Shown here piece after piece: positions 1 to 9,172 of a stretch of 64,000 bases of DNA. Location of the stretch: assembly GCF_003464595.1 (NCBI RefSeq), contig NZ_QRZF01000006.1, forward strand, positions 186,001 to 250,000, written 5' to 3'. The stretch comes from Bacteroides intestinalis (GTDB lineage Bacteria > Bacteroidota > Bacteroidia > Bacteroidales > Bacteroidaceae). Every line of letters begins with the position of its first letter. Position 1 is the stretch's first letter. A model generated the notes under the pieces. It was given only the letters and a program-made list of their open reading frames with translations. It was not told the DNA's origin and searched no databases. The translations under genes were made by a program, and so were the position numbers.

Positions 1-501
1 TTGGATGAGCCTACCAACGACTTGGATATTATCACTCTGAATGTGCTGGAAGAGTATTTGCAGAATTTCAAGGGTTGTGTGATTGTGGTTAGCCACGACC
101 GTTATTTTATGGATAAAGTCGTAGACCACTTATTAGTGTTCAATGGTCAGGCGGACATTCGTGATTTCCCCGGAAACTATACGCAGTATCGTGACTGGAA
201 AGAAGAAAAAGCCCGCCAAGAGAAAGAAAAAGAGGCTGCTAAACCGCAGGAAGACAAAACTTCTAAAGTACGTCTGAATGAAAAGCGACGGATGTCCTTT
301 AAGGAGAAGAGAGAGTTCGAACAACTGGAACAGGAAATTGCTGCCTTGGAAGAAGAAAAGGCCAGTATTGAGATTGCTTTATGCAGTGGTACCCTGTCTG
401 TAGATGAGCTGACAGAGAAGTCCAAACGTCTGCCTGAGGTAACCGATCTGATTGATGAAAAGACTATGCGTTGGCTGGAACTTAGTGAGATAGAAGAATG
501 A
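1..501 (+). CDS. ABC-F family ATPase, C-terminal part (5' end outside window)
   Basis: The reading frame is open from base 1, so the start and first ATP-binding cassette lie upstream. What remains begins in the Walker B region of the second cassette (DEPTNDLD at residues 2-9 of the visible frame) and continues through the H-loop motif VSHDRYF. After residue 75 it becomes a charged Lys/Glu-rich coiled-coil tail typical of Uup-type ABC-F proteins. These are soluble, ribosome- or DNA-associated ATPases with no membrane domain. The TTG at base 1 is an internal Leu codon, not a start. The stop overlaps the start of the next gene by four bases (ATGA), indicating translational coupling. Confidence 0.9.
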   Translation: MDEPTNDLDIITLNVLEEYLQNFKGCVIVVSHDRYFMDKVVDHLLVFNGQADIRDFPGNYTQYRDWKEEKARQEKEKEAAKPQEDKTSKVRLNEKRRMSFKEKREFEQLEQEIAALEEEKASIEIALCSGTLSVDELTEKSKRLPEVTDLIDEKTMRWLELSEIEE

Positions 502-1343
502 ATTTAACTAACTATCATAGTCATAGCTTGTATTGTGACGGACGTGCTAATATGGAAGACTTCATCCGCTTTGCCCTGAGCGAAGGATTTACGTCTTACG
601 GTTTTTCATCTCATGCTCCGTTACCGTTCCCTACTGCCTGGACCATGGAGTGGGATTGCATGGATGATTACTTGGCAGAATTTCGTCGGCTGAAAGCTAA
701 ATATGCCGGACAGATAGAATTGTATATAGGTTTGGAGATCGACTATCTGAATGAAGAAAGTAATCCTTCTGTTGCCCGTTTCCGGGAATTGCCATTGGAT
801 TATCGCATTGGTTCGGTACACCTGCTTTACAATGATAAAGGAGAGGTTGTAGATGTAGATGTTACAGCAGACAAATTCCGTAAACTGGTGGACGAAGAGT
901 TCGGAGGTGACTTGGTACGAGTGGTGCATCTCTACTACGAACGTCTGATGCGCATGGTTGAATTAGGTGGATTTGATATTGTGGGGCATGCCGATAAAAT
1001 GCATTATAACGCTGCTGCTTATCGTCCCGGTCTATTGGATGAGCCTTGGTACGATGCTTTGATACAAGAATATTTTGATGCCATTGTCCGTAAGGGATAT
1101 ATTGTAGAGGTCAATACGAAATCATATCTTGAATTGGGTACTTTCTATCCCAACGAACGTTACTTCCCTGTATTGTTGGAGAAGGGGATCCGCGTGCAGG
1201 TGAATAGTGATTCCCATTATCCAGAGCGTATAAACAACGGACGCCTGCAAGCCTTGGCGGCCTTGCAAGCGTCCGGTTATCACACTGTCACGGAGATGTA
1301 CAATAATGAGTGGAAAGATATGCCACTAATCATTCATACATGA
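498..1343 (+). CDS. PHP-domain histidinol-phosphatase-like protein
   Basis: This 281-residue protein has the N-terminal HSH metal-binding motif (residues 7-9) followed by YCDGR, and a C-terminal NSDSH motif, both hallmarks of the PHP phosphoesterase fold with a multi-metal centre. Size and motif order fit the HisK-type histidinol-phosphatases (histidinol phosphate to histidinol, histidine biosynthesis). Related PHP phosphatases act on other small phosphomonoesters, so the substrate is not certain. The ATG start overlaps the preceding ABC-F stop by four bases. The gene has no histidine-pathway neighbours in the window. It is a cytoplasmic enzyme with no signal peptide. Confidence 0.8.
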   Translation: MNLTNYHSHSLYCDGRANMEDFIRFALSEGFTSYGFSSHAPLPFPTAWTMEWDCMDDYLAEFRRLKAKYAGQIELYIGLEIDYLNEESNPSVARFRELPLDYRIGSVHLLYNDKGEVVDVDVTADKFRKLVDEEFGGDLVRVVHLYYERLMRMVELGGFDIVGHADKMHYNAAAYRPGLLDEPWYDALIQEYFDAIVRKGYIVEVNTKSYLELGTFYPNERYFPVLLEKGIRVQVNSDSHYPERINNGRLQALAALQASGYHTVTEMYNNEWKDMPLIIHT

Positions 1344-1358
1344 CTCCTGTGACTTTTA

Positions 1359-1835
1359 CTATTTCTTTTTCAACAAAAAATCTTCAATGGCTTTCTGATA
1401 GGTAGCTTTATCTGCTGCACCACGGAAAAGCTGCGGTTCTCCTTCCATCGGAATGAAGACAAAGAGAGGAATGCTGCTTGCATTGAATAATGCGGCAAGT
1501 TCGCGTTCCTTATCTACATTTACCTTGTAAATCACGATCTTGCCGGCGTATTCTTTTGCCAGTTCCTTCATGATCGGTGCTGTCATACGACAGGGACCAC
1601 ACCAGTCGGCATACAAGTCAATGATGGCAGGTTTATCACCTTTATATTTCCAATCCTGGGATTTCCCATAGTCAAATACATCCTTAATGAACATATCTTT
1701 GTTCATTACGATGACCTCCCCGCTTTTAGCTTCCTTTTTTTCCGGTTCTTTTTGCTGTGCCTGAGCCTTGTCTGTACAGGCATACGTCAGTACACTTGCA
1801 AATAGCAGAACGGCAACTGTTAAGATTTTCTTCAT
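1359..1835 (-). CDS. trxP: Periplasmic thioredoxin (TrxP-like)
   Basis: A 158-residue protein with an N-terminal hydrophobic export signal (about residues 1-19, with Cys20 in a possible but imperfect lipobox), a charged Ala/Lys/Glu linker, then a thioredoxin fold with active site WCGPC at residues 78-82 and the cis-Pro region SIPLF. The combination matches the exported Bacteroides thioredoxin known as TrxP, which works in periplasmic thiol-disulfide chemistry. The start is the ATG at 1835; the open frame extends further, but that extension overlaps the upstream thioredoxin gene and lacks an export signal. It lies 11 bases after trxA, so the two are very likely co-transcribed. Confidence 0.85.
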   Translation of the reverse strand: MKKILTVAVLLFASVLTYACTDKAQAQQKEPEKKEAKSGEVIVMNKDMFIKDVFDYGKSQDWKYKGDKPAIIDLYADWCGPCRMTAPIMKELAKEYAGKIVIYKVNVDKERELAALFNASSIPLFVFIPMEGEPQLFRGAADKATYQKAIEDFLLKKK

Positions 1836-1846
1836 GTTTTTGTTTC

Positions 1847-2143
1847 TTATGAATTTTGTTCGATGAGAGTTTTCAGTTCGCTGCCTTTGATTACTCCGGA
1901 ATGGCGCCAAACAGCTTCCCCTTTCTTGAATATAATAAAAGTAGGTACTGCCTGTATGCGATACTTGGCAGCCAGTTCTTCGTGCTGGTCAACATCAATT
2001 TTTACGATGCGGGCAGCTTCACCAATTTGACCTTTCAACTCTTCCAATACAGGATGCATAGCCTTACATGGACCACACCAGGTAGCAAAGAAATCTACTA
2101 AAACGGGTTTTTCTGACTGTATAAGTTCTTCAAATTTTTCCAT
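1847..2143 (-). CDS. trxA: Cytoplasmic thioredoxin
   Basis: A 98-residue single-domain thioredoxin, close to the usual family length of about 105. The active site WCGPC lies at residues 22-26 and the cis-proline segment is AVPTF. There is no signal peptide, so it is the cytoplasmic partner of the exported thioredoxin encoded immediately downstream. It reduces protein disulfides using electrons from thioredoxin reductase. A promoter-like TAATTTTG box on the minus strand (2187-2194) lies about 45 bases upstream of the ATG, so this gene probably heads the two-gene operon. Confidence 0.93.
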   Translation of the reverse strand: MEKFEELIQSEKPVLVDFFATWCGPCKAMHPVLEELKGQIGEAARIVKIDVDQHEELAAKYRIQAVPTFIIFKKGEAVWRHSGVIKGSELKTLIEQNS

Positions 2144-2186
2144 AATCTTTTCCTTTCTGTTATTACTACAAGTTTTTTTATTACTA

Positions 2187-2194
2187 CAAAATTA
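2187..2194 (-). promoter_or_regulatory. Bacteroides -7 box for trxA operon
   Basis: Reads TAATTTTG on the minus strand, a full match to the Bacteroides -7 consensus TAnnTTTG, about 45 bases upstream of the trxA start. No clear TTTG at -33 was found. Confidence 0.5.
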
Positions 2195-2344
2195 GTGTTA
2201 TTGTCTGTAGTTAGAAACAGTTTCGGGTATGTATTGTTCACGCCCTTTTATCCTTTATGGCCGTTTAGGGCATATTTTGGCTATTTTTTAGATTCGTTGT
2301 CAGAATGAAACATTTTCCAATGGAAATGATTTCCTGAAAAGAAA

Positions 2345-2381
2345 CACTCCTACAGATATTGTACAGATATCTGTAGGAGTG
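2345..2381 (-). terminator. Intrinsic terminator after the DPP11-like gene
   Basis: A perfect 15-base inverted repeat (2345-2359 and 2367-2381) with a 7-base loop. On the minus strand it is followed by a U-rich run (TTTCTTTTC), as expected for a terminator of the S46 peptidase gene ending at 2419. The core TACAGATAT also occurs twice as a direct repeat 11 bases apart. The rest of 2144-2418 shows only the trxA promoter. Confidence 0.8.
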
Positions 2382-2418
2382 AATTATTGAGGGTCCGAAT
2401 ACATAGACGGACTTTCTC

Positions 2419-4581
2419 TTATTCCGCAATCGTCAATTCCTTGATGATGTGTGAAGCTCCGGCATACTTCTCTATGATGAATAAAGTATAGCGGATATCT
2501 ACACAGGCGGCACGTTGTGATGAAGGACGGAAGGCGATATCTCCTGTGAGACCTTCATAATTACGGTCGAAACCTGTACCGATAAGTTCACCTTTGGCAT
2601 TGAATACCGGACTGCCGGAGTTACCACCGGTGTTATCCGTGTTCACGATGAAACAGATAGGCATTTCACCGTTCGGCATGGCATAGCGACCGAAGTCTTT
2701 TGCCTGATACAACTGTTTCAGTTTTGCAGGAATCACGAATTCCCAGTTATTGGGATCTTCCTTTTCCATGGCACCTTTGAGGGTGGTGTAATAGCCATAT
2801 TCCACTCCGTCCGCAGGTTCATACGGTAACACTTGTCCGTAAGTGAGGCGCAGGGTAGAGTTGGCGTCCGGATAGATCGGAGTGCCTGCACTGCGCTTCA
2901 TATCCATCATTCCCTTTACCCAAACTTTATGTGCGGCATTATAGTTCTTGTTGGCCTCTGCCATGGCGATGGCGGTCTGCAACAAGCCATCGGTAATGGA
3001 ATGCTTGAACAACACCATCCAATCGAAACCCAGTTTATAAGAGCCCGGCTTGCGGATAAACTTCTCGAAGTTCTCTTTATTTCCAAAAATAGAGTAGTCG
3101 AAACAAGCGTCCACAAAAGCATCACTATTCCCCTTGAAACGTTTGTCGATCACTTCAAAGATACTGATACGTTGTTCTGCGGGGATATATTGCATGTAAG
3201 TCTGCAGCATTTTCTTGGCAACAATGCGTTCCACTTCGGGGAAAGGCACGGAGGCAAAATACTTGTCTGCGGCAATCTTCAAGCTATCTGCGGCAGTTTT
3301 AATCTGCGCTTTGTCCTTGCTCTTCAAGGCAGCCAGCATGGCAGAAGTGTTAGGAATGCGCATGAAGTCCAATCCCGTTACCAATGCTTCCTGAATGGCT
3401 TGCTGGTGATAAAGGGCGGGGCGGCGATGCTCAACGATACTGCGTATCTGGTCGAATGCTTTCTGATAAGAGTCGTCACCCTGTTCGCGTCCGCGGGCGA
3501 GGAGTTGTTCCTGTTGAGCACGTTTAGTATCAAGCACTTTCAGGCGGACAAGCCCTTCGTTCATACCGATGGCATTCTTCCAATAGTTGGCAGATGAAGC
3601 ATACTTGCTGGCGTAGTGGATACGTACGGCGGGGTCTTTCTGCATCTGTTCCATTAATGCTTCCTGGCGTACACCGCGTACATGATGGCGCATGAAATTC
3701 GTAGTTTCCATACGTTCTTCCACTTCGTTGGAGATCATATAACGCCAGTTGCGTCCGGGGAATCCCATAACGAACGTGAAGTCACCTTCCTTGTAGCCGG
3801 CAAGGCTGATCGTAAGGTGTTTCTTTACCTTCAAGGGTACATTATCTTTGGAGTATTCCGCAGGTTTTCCATCCTTGTCGGCATAAATGCGGAACAGGGA
3901 GAAGTCACCTGTATGGCGCGGCCACATCCAGTTGTCGGTATCTGCACCAAACTTACCTATGGAAGAAGGAGGTGCACCTACCATGCGGATATCACTATAC
4001 GTAGTCTTGATGAACAGATAGTAACGGTTTCCGCCATAGAAAGCTTTCAGCTCCAGTTTGCGTCCCGGAGTCAGGGCAATGCCTTGTTCGGAAGAAAAAC
4101 GTTCGGCCACTTCTTTCAGGTACTTGGGAGAGAGATAATTGGTACCATTCGGGTCCGGATCTATCTTCAACTGTTCGTTGACGTAATCAGTCACATCCAG
4201 TATCTCATCAATATAAGTGATGGTAAGTCCCTTGCAGGGAAGTTCTTCTTCACGGCTCATGGCCCAGAAACCATCCGTCAGATAGTCGTGTTCCACCGTG
4301 CTGTGCTGTTGGATAGAACCATAGCCACAGTGGTGGTTGGTCAATACCAACCCTTCGGCAGAGATGACTTCACCTGTACACCCTCCACCGAAGTGGATCA
4401 CTGCGTCTTTCAGTGCGATGCCGTCGGGGTTATAAATCTGGTTAGCCGGGATTAGTAATCCCAGTTCTGTCATAGCCACTTCGTTCTGCTTTTGCAGGTC
4501 AGTCAGCATCCACATACCTTCGTCGGCGTGTGCGGAGAGCACTGTGAATGTCAGGAATAATGATAATATATTTTTTTTCAT
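2419..4581 (-). CDS. dpp11: S46 dipeptidyl-peptidase, DPP11-like (acidic P1)
   Basis: A 720-residue exported serine peptidase with a signal peptide (about residues 1-19, cleavage near SAHA/DEGMW). The S46 signature GGGCTGE lies at 65-71 and the catalytic His motif NHHC at 82-85. The nucleophile is Ser655 in TGGNSGSP. Arg673 in FDRN occupies the position that in Porphyromonas gingivalis DPP11 (same numbering) selects Asp/Glu at P1, so I predict release of dipeptides with acidic second residues from peptide N-termini in the periplasm. It lies downstream of the DPP7-like paralogue, separated by an unusual inverted-repeat array (4626-4698), and is followed by a strong terminator. S46 enzymes feed dipeptides into amino-acid catabolism. 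Confidence 0.92.
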   Translation of the reverse strand: MKKNILSLFLTFTVLSAHADEGMWMLTDLQKQNEVAMTELGLLIPANQIYNPDGIALKDAVIHFGGGCTGEVISAEGLVLTNHHCGYGSIQQHSTVEHDYLTDGFWAMSREEELPCKGLTITYIDEILDVTDYVNEQLKIDPDPNGTNYLSPKYLKEVAERFSSEQGIALTPGRKLELKAFYGGNRYYLFIKTTYSDIRMVGAPPSSIGKFGADTDNWMWPRHTGDFSLFRIYADKDGKPAEYSKDNVPLKVKKHLTISLAGYKEGDFTFVMGFPGRNWRYMISNEVEERMETTNFMRHHVRGVRQEALMEQMQKDPAVRIHYASKYASSANYWKNAIGMNEGLVRLKVLDTKRAQQEQLLARGREQGDDSYQKAFDQIRSIVEHRRPALYHQQAIQEALVTGLDFMRIPNTSAMLAALKSKDKAQIKTAADSLKIAADKYFASVPFPEVERIVAKKMLQTYMQYIPAEQRISIFEVIDKRFKGNSDAFVDACFDYSIFGNKENFEKFIRKPGSYKLGFDWMVLFKHSITDGLLQTAIAMAEANKNYNAAHKVWVKGMMDMKRSAGTPIYPDANSTLRLTYGQVLPYEPADGVEYGYYTTLKGAMEKEDPNNWEFVIPAKLKQLYQAKDFGRYAMPNGEMPICFIVNTDNTGGNSGSPVFNAKGELIGTGFDRNYEGLTGDIAFRPSSQRAACVDIRYTLFIIEKYAGASHIIKELTIAE

Positions 4582-4625
4582 ATAAAGGAGCGTTAGAGAT
4601 AATTCAGAAAGGGGGGGAGAATCAC

Positions 4626-4698
4626 TATACGACTGAATAGGATTAAGTATACGACTGAACCCTATTCAGTCGTATACTCATCTATGTTCAGTTGTAGA
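4626..4698. repeat. 22-nt-period inverted-repeat array A
   Basis: The 12-base unit TATACGACTGAA occurs in direct orientation at 4626 and 4648, as its exact reverse complement at 4665, and as a near-exact reverse complement (two changes) at 4687. Spacing is exactly 22 bases within each half, with one dyad around 4662. Either forward copy can pair with either reverse copy, so alternative hairpins compete. It fills most of the 141-base gap between two co-directional S46 genes and could act as a partial terminator or attenuator; no strong U-tract follows it on the minus strand. Confidence 0.85.
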
Positions 4699-4722
4699 GG
4701 CATCTTTCCACAGGGTGGTTGA

Positions 4723-6882
4723 TTACTCTACAATGTTCATTTCCTTTATCAGATGCTCGCATCCTCCCAGTTTTTCGAGGATGAACAGTACATAACGGAT
4801 ATCCAGATTGATACAACGTTGCAAGTTGTTATCGAAATTGATGTCACCACTCAGAGACTCCCAGTTACCGTCGAAAGCACATCCGATCAATTCACCGTTT
4901 GCATTCAGTACCGGGCTACCGGAGTTACCACCGGTAATATCGTTCGTGCTCAGGAAGCAAACCGGCATATCACCGTTCGGCAACGCATAGCGTCCGAAGT
5001 CTTTCTTCTGAATCAGTTCCTTCAATTTGGCAGGAACTACGAACTCACGGTCTTCGGGGTTTTCTTTTTCCAGAATACCGTCTGTAGTGGTATAGTATTT
5101 GTAGTGTACGGCATCACGCGGATTGTAAGATTTTACATTACCGTAGGTCAGACGGATGGTGAAGTTGGCATCCGGATAAGATGGAACAGGCTCTTTCATT
5201 TCGCCCAGACCACGGATATATGCTTTGTGCAGCAAGGCCAGTTCTTTGGAAGTGCTGTTCAAATCTTTTGCCAGTGCCATCAACTTTTCAATCTTGGCAC
5301 GTGAATATTGGGTTGCAATATCCTTCTCGATAGCTTTTACCGTAGGCTTCTTTAAGAACTTATCGAAGTTAGCCTGATTGGCCAGGATAGAGTTGTCATA
5401 CATAGCATCGATGTAAGCATTGTAATCACCTTTGAATTCCTTTTCGATAGTCTGATAGAAAGCCGGACGCTGTTCTGCCGGAATGATTTCGGCATATACC
5501 GGGAAGATAGCTTTAGCTACTTTACGGTCTACTTCATGGTCATAGTCTTTGTTATGGATATCAGCAAAAACTTCTTTCAACTGCTCTATGGATTTGTTGA
5601 TAAGAGAGTCATTCTTCTCTTCCAGACCTTTTTTCAGATTGTCCATAACCATGTACGGGCTACCGAATTCAATGGCACCGCTGAATGCTTCTGTCAGGTA
5701 GTAATACTGACCGGTCACCGGCATTGTCTGGCTCACAATCGCATCGATTTTTTCTACTACACCTTCGTATTCCGGCTTGCCTTTGGCGAACTCAGCGAAT
5801 TTCTTCTCCTGTTCTGCTTTCGTACCCAGCACATCATTATCAATGATAGCCTTATTCATACCGATAGAGTTCTTCCAGTAGTTGCTGCTGCCGGCATACT
5901 TGTTGGCATACTGAATACGAGTTTTGTCGCTGGCGGCCATCACTTCTTTCAGTACGGCAAGACGTGCGCCACGAATGGTGATGCGTGGCTGGTTCTGTGC
6001 CTCCATACGTTCTTTTACTTCCGATACGGTGAGGTAGCGGCTTGTACTTCCGGGGAATCCCATGATCATGGCATAGTCACCTTCTTCCAGTCCTTTGATG
6101 GAGATGGGCAGGTATTTCGGAGTTTTCAGGGGCACGTTTGATGCTGAATATTCTGCGGGATCACCATTAGCGTCAGCATAAATGCGGAACATGGAGAAGT
6201 CTCCCGTGTGGCGTGGCCACATCCAGTTGTCCGTCTCTCCACCGAATTTACCGATAGAGGAGGGGGGAGCAGCTACCATGCGTACGTCTGTGTATACTTT
6301 CTTGTAGAACAGGTAGTATTTGTTACCGGCATAGAATGGCAATGCTTGTACTTCGATGCCCTTCTTGTCCTTCAGATCGCTTTTTTCGAATAATTCCTTA
6401 GCCAGTTTGTTGAGGAACGGGCGAGTCATTGCATTCACTTCCGTCACTTCGCCGGCAGCGATTTTCTGGTTTACGATGTCCGTGATATCTTCAATACGGT
6501 CCACGAACTGGAACTTCAATCCCGGAGTAGGCAATTCCTCGCTACGGTTTTTAGCCCAGAAACCATCTGTCAGATAGTCGTGTTCCACACTACTGTGTTG
6601 TTGGATAGAAGCATAACCACAATGGTGGTTTGTCAGAATCAAGCCTTCCGGTGAAATGATTTCACCCGTACAGCCTCCACCGAAGATGCCTACCGCATCT
6701 TTCAGTGAAACTCCGCCCGGATTGTACAAATCATCCGCTTCCAGTTTCAGTCCTTGTTTTTTCATTAACTCAATGGAATTCTGCTGTTTCATCAACTGCA
6801 GCAACCACATTCCTTCGTCGGCACGCATTGCAGAGCCGAACGCCAGCGCAGAAAGCGCCACTAAATAGGTTCTAATTTTCAT
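4723..6882 (-). CDS. dpp7: S46 dipeptidyl-peptidase, DPP7-like (hydrophobic P1)
   Basis: A 719-residue exported S46 serine peptidase, paralogue of the neighbouring gene. It has a signal peptide (about residues 1-21, before DEGMW), the GGGCTGE signature, the NHHC histidine motif, a conserved [11 protein letters not shown] segment and the nucleophile Ser654 in TGGNSGSP. The specificity position is Gly672 (FDGN) instead of Arg, as in P. gingivalis DPP7, which prefers aliphatic and aromatic P1 residues. The two enzymes should therefore have complementary specificities in the periplasm. Only 13 bases separate it from the radical SAM gene upstream, suggesting co-transcription maturase-DPP7-DPP11. 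Confidence 0.92.
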   Translation of the reverse strand: MKIRTYLVALSALAFGSAMRADEGMWLLQLMKQQNSIELMKKQGLKLEADDLYNPGGVSLKDAVGIFGGGCTGEIISPEGLILTNHHCGYASIQQHSSVEHDYLTDGFWAKNRSEELPTPGLKFQFVDRIEDITDIVNQKIAAGEVTEVNAMTRPFLNKLAKELFEKSDLKDKKGIEVQALPFYAGNKYYLFYKKVYTDVRMVAAPPSSIGKFGGETDNWMWPRHTGDFSMFRIYADANGDPAEYSASNVPLKTPKYLPISIKGLEEGDYAMIMGFPGSTSRYLTVSEVKERMEAQNQPRITIRGARLAVLKEVMAASDKTRIQYANKYAGSSNYWKNSIGMNKAIIDNDVLGTKAEQEKKFAEFAKGKPEYEGVVEKIDAIVSQTMPVTGQYYYLTEAFSGAIEFGSPYMVMDNLKKGLEEKNDSLINKSIEQLKEVFADIHNKDYDHEVDRKVAKAIFPVYAEIIPAEQRPAFYQTIEKEFKGDYNAYIDAMYDNSILANQANFDKFLKKPTVKAIEKDIATQYSRAKIEKLMALAKDLNSTSKELALLHKAYIRGLGEMKEPVPSYPDANFTIRLTYGNVKSYNPRDAVHYKYYTTTDGILEKENPEDREFVVPAKLKELIQKKDFGRYALPNGDMPVCFLSTNDITGGNSGSPVLNANGELIGCAFDGNWESLSGDINFDNNLQRCINLDIRYVLFILEKLGGCEHLIKEMNIVE

Positions 6883-6895
6883 TCTTACTTGATTA

Positions 6896-8122
6896 TTATG
6901 AGTTCGATTTTATGAAATCCATTACATTGGCGGGCGGGCGTTGATTCATCAACTCGTTCTTCATGAAGTCCATATACGGAGCCACATGACTGAAGAAGCG
7001 ATGATACCCCTTGCAGAGATAGTTTAATCCCGGTTCGCTGGTTGCCGTCCGTGCAAAACGGTTCTTGGGGCATTCGCCATTGCAGGCAAACAGCCACTCA
7101 CATTCACGGCACTGAGTGGGCAACGATTGCTGTTTCATCTGCCCGAAAGCCTGTTGCTTTTCACTGTACATCATTTCCACCAGTGTCTTCTGGTAAATGT
7201 TTCCCAGCTTATATTCGGGGAATACAAAATGGTCGCAGGAATATACATCTCCGTTGAATTCCATTACTCCGGCATGTCCACAGGTCTTTGCCATGGTGCA
7301 TACCCCCGGCTGTTCGCCTATCCAGTTGGCCAGGGTAGAGTCAAACAACTGAATGTAATAGGTGCCTACATCCTTTTTCACCCATTCGTCGAAGAGGGTA
7401 CAGAGGAAATTGCCCCATTGCTCCGGGTTGACGGAAAAGTCCGCCAGTTCGGCCACCTCTTCACGGTCGGCCAGTGAGGCCAGGTGTCGTCCGTCCTGAT
7501 GTCCGAATACGCGCTCTACGATGGGGGCAAACTGTATGTAGTGGCAGCCTATTTCCTTGAAGAAGTTGTAAAATTCCAGTGGATAATCGGCATTGTAGTC
7601 ATTCACTACTGCCATTCCGTTCCATTCTACACCGTGCTTCTTCAATAAATTGATGCCTTGCATCACCTTTACGAAAGAGGGCTTTCCCTGCTTGTTTTTT
7701 CGATATTCGTCATGAAACTCCTGCGGCCCGTCGATAGAGACTCCCACCAGCCAGTTGTTTTCACGGAAGAATTCGCACCATTCATCCGTCAGCATGGTTC
7801 CGTTGGTCTGTATGCTGTTGTCTATGGTGCGTCCGCGTGCATATTTTTTTTGCAGCTCCATCGCCTTTTTGTAGAAAGACAACGGGCGCATCAGGGTTTC
7901 TCCGCCATGCCAGGTAAACATTACCTGCGGCATGGTTTGCGAATTAATATACTCTTCAATAAACTTTTCCAGCAACTCTTCGCTCATTACATGCTTTGGG
8001 TTGTTCTGGTATAGTTTGCTCTTTTCCAGGTAGTAACAGTAGTCGCATGCAAGGTTGCATACGGCGCCTACCGGTTTCAGCATGACGTAGAGTGGCTTGG
8101 CAAAAGGAGCATAAGTTGACAT
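6896..8122 (-). CDS. Anaerobic sulfatase-maturating enzyme-like radical SAM/SPASM protein
   Basis: A 408-residue cytoplasmic radical SAM enzyme. The Cx3Cx2C cluster motif is at Cys22, Cys26 and Cys29 (CNLACDYC). The C-terminal half has the SPASM cysteines, including YSCDHF, whose Asp matches the catalytic base position of anSMEs, and [15 protein letters not shown]. This architecture and length match the anSME family, which oxidises an active-site Ser or Cys of sulfatases to formylglycine without oxygen. No sulfatase gene is present in the window, so its clients are encoded elsewhere. It is the first gene of a probable operon with the two S46 peptidases. A TATTTTTG promoter box lies upstream at 8175-8182. 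Confidence 0.87.
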   Translation of the reverse strand: MSTYAPFAKPLYVMLKPVGAVCNLACDYCYYLEKSKLYQNNPKHVMSEELLEKFIEEYINSQTMPQVMFTWHGGETLMRPLSFYKKAMELQKKYARGRTIDNSIQTNGTMLTDEWCEFFRENNWLVGVSIDGPQEFHDEYRKNKQGKPSFVKVMQGINLLKKHGVEWNGMAVVNDYNADYPLEFYNFFKEIGCHYIQFAPIVERVFGHQDGRHLASLADREEVAELADFSVNPEQWGNFLCTLFDEWVKKDVGTYYIQLFDSTLANWIGEQPGVCTMAKTCGHAGVMEFNGDVYSCDHFVFPEYKLGNIYQKTLVEMMYSEKQQAFGQMKQQSLPTQCRECEWLFACNGECPKNRFARTATSEPGLNYLCKGYHRFFSHVAPYMDFMKNELMNQRPPANVMDFIKSNS

Positions 8123-8174
8123 AGGAGACTATCTTGTTTCAGTAATAGGGTTTACATTTTGTTACTTATCACTG

Positions 8175-8182
8175 CAAAAATA
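8175..8182 (-). promoter_or_regulatory. Bacteroides -7 box for the anSME-like/S46 operon
   Basis: TATTTTTG on the minus strand, matching TAnnTTTG, about 53 bases upstream of the start at 8122. It lies in the divergent intergenic region 8123-8334. Confidence 0.55.
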
Positions 8183-8273
8183 AGTAAACTAAATGAAATA
8201 TCCTTTCTTTTCTCCCTCCTTATAAGGATTATTAATGGAAAAAAGAGAGCAAAATTTAAATATTGATAAAAAG

Positions 8274-8305
8274 TTTCTTTACAGCGCGAATAGGTTGTAC
8301 CTTTG
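8274..8305 (+). promoter_or_regulatory. Bacteroides promoter for the DUF4369 lipoprotein
   Basis: The -7 box TACCTTTG at 8298-8305 matches TAnnTTTG. A TTTC at 8274-8277, 20 bases upstream, fits the -33 element. The predicted transcription start near 8312 lies downstream of the longest open-frame start at 8263, so the true start codon must be 8335 or 8344. Confidence 0.65.
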
Positions 8306-8334
8306 TATCGTGTTTCATAAAAATCGTTTCCTGC

Positions 8335-9078
8335 ATGATTAGAATGAATGTGAACCGTATTTTGCCCTTAATGCTTTTGCTCGTGCTTTTTGCTTCGTGC
8401 AGTCGCAAGTATAAAGTGGAGGGTGTGTCATCGGTGACCAGTCTCGACGGTAAGATGTTATACCTGAAAACGCTCCGCGACGGGCAATGGATAACAATTG
8501 ATTCTGCCGAAGTGGTACACGGTTTGTTCTCAACGAGTGGCCCGTCAGACTCTGTAATGATGGTGACGCTCTACATGAATGATGAGGCTATCATGCCTCT
8601 TGTACTCGAAAACGGTAAAGTTGAAGTCTCCATATCCAACTCTCAACTCACCGCTAAAGGTACGCCGCTAAACAATGCTTTGTATGAATTCATCGAAAAG
8701 CGCAATGCGCTTGAGCTGAAGATTGAAGAACTGGAAAAGAAAGAGGCACGTATGGTCCTGGATGGCGCCGCATTGGATGACATCCACGAGCAACTGACTC
8801 AGGAGGGAGAGGCCTTGATAAAAGAAATGAATGACTATATAAAGGAGTTTATTTCTGCCAATTATGAGAATGTCCTTGGTCCCAGTGTATTCATGATGAT
8901 GTGCAGCACGCTGCCTTATCCCATCATGACCCCACAGATAGAGGATATCATCCGTACGGCTCCCCAGTCTTTCAAGAGTACTCCTTTGGTGAGGGAATTC
9001 CTCGATAAAGCCAAAGAGAATATGAAATTAATAGAGGAACATCGACGCATGGAGGAGAGCGGAAAAATTAATAATTAG
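8335..9078 (+). CDS. DUF4369-domain lipoprotein
   Basis: A 247-residue predicted lipoprotein: hydrophobic signal ending in a lipobox (FASC), then a segment resembling DUF4369, the N-terminal domain found in many Bacteroides thiol-disulfide (AhpC/TSA-type) proteins. The thioredoxin-like domain that usually follows is absent. Instead there is a Glu/Lys-rich, probably coiled-coil segment and a C-terminal helical region ending in polar residues. The promoter at 8274-8305 rules out the longer open-frame start at 8263; ATG 8335 is used here, with 8344 (three codons later) equally possible. It is a single gene convergent with plsC. Its precise function is unknown; a role in envelope redox or stress sensing is only a guess. 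Confidence 0.75.
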   Translation: MIRMNVNRILPLMLLLVLFASCSRKYKVEGVSSVTSLDGKMLYLKTLRDGQWITIDSAEVVHGLFSTSGPSDSVMMVTLYMNDEAIMPLVLENGKVEVSISNSQLTAKGTPLNNALYEFIEKRNALELKIEELEKKEARMVLDGAALDDIHEQLTQEGEALIKEMNDYIKEFISANYENVLGPSVFMMMCSTLPYPIMTPQIEDIIRTAPQSFKSTPLVREFLDKAKENMKLIEEHRRMEESGKINN

Positions 9079-9171
9079 AAATTAAAAATTAAAGGCATGT
9101 TATCATGCTGTTTCACAAACTCATCTTTTGGATTGCAACGTTTTAATTTCTAATTTTCAATTTTTAATTTT
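9073..9171. terminator. AT-rich inverted repeats between convergent genes
   Basis: The sequence AATTAGAAATTAAA (9073-9086, overlapping the stop codon) is perfectly inverted at 9142-9155, and both arms continue into A- or T-runs. Placed between convergent genes, it could terminate transcription in both directions, although the stem is weak (A/T only). Confidence 0.45.
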
Positions 9172-9172
9172 A

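Noticed and set aside
2833..3597. Long plus-strand open frame inside the DPP11-like gene
   Set aside because: Antisense shadow of a fully conserved S46 coding sequence; no promoter or start context.
3682..4455. Second long plus-strand open frame opposite the DPP11-like gene
   Set aside because: Also a frame shadow; its translation has no recognisable domain.
8263..8334. Longer N-terminus for the DUF4369 lipoprotein
   Set aside because: The promoter at 8274-8305 lies inside this extension, so it would not be transcribed from that promoter.
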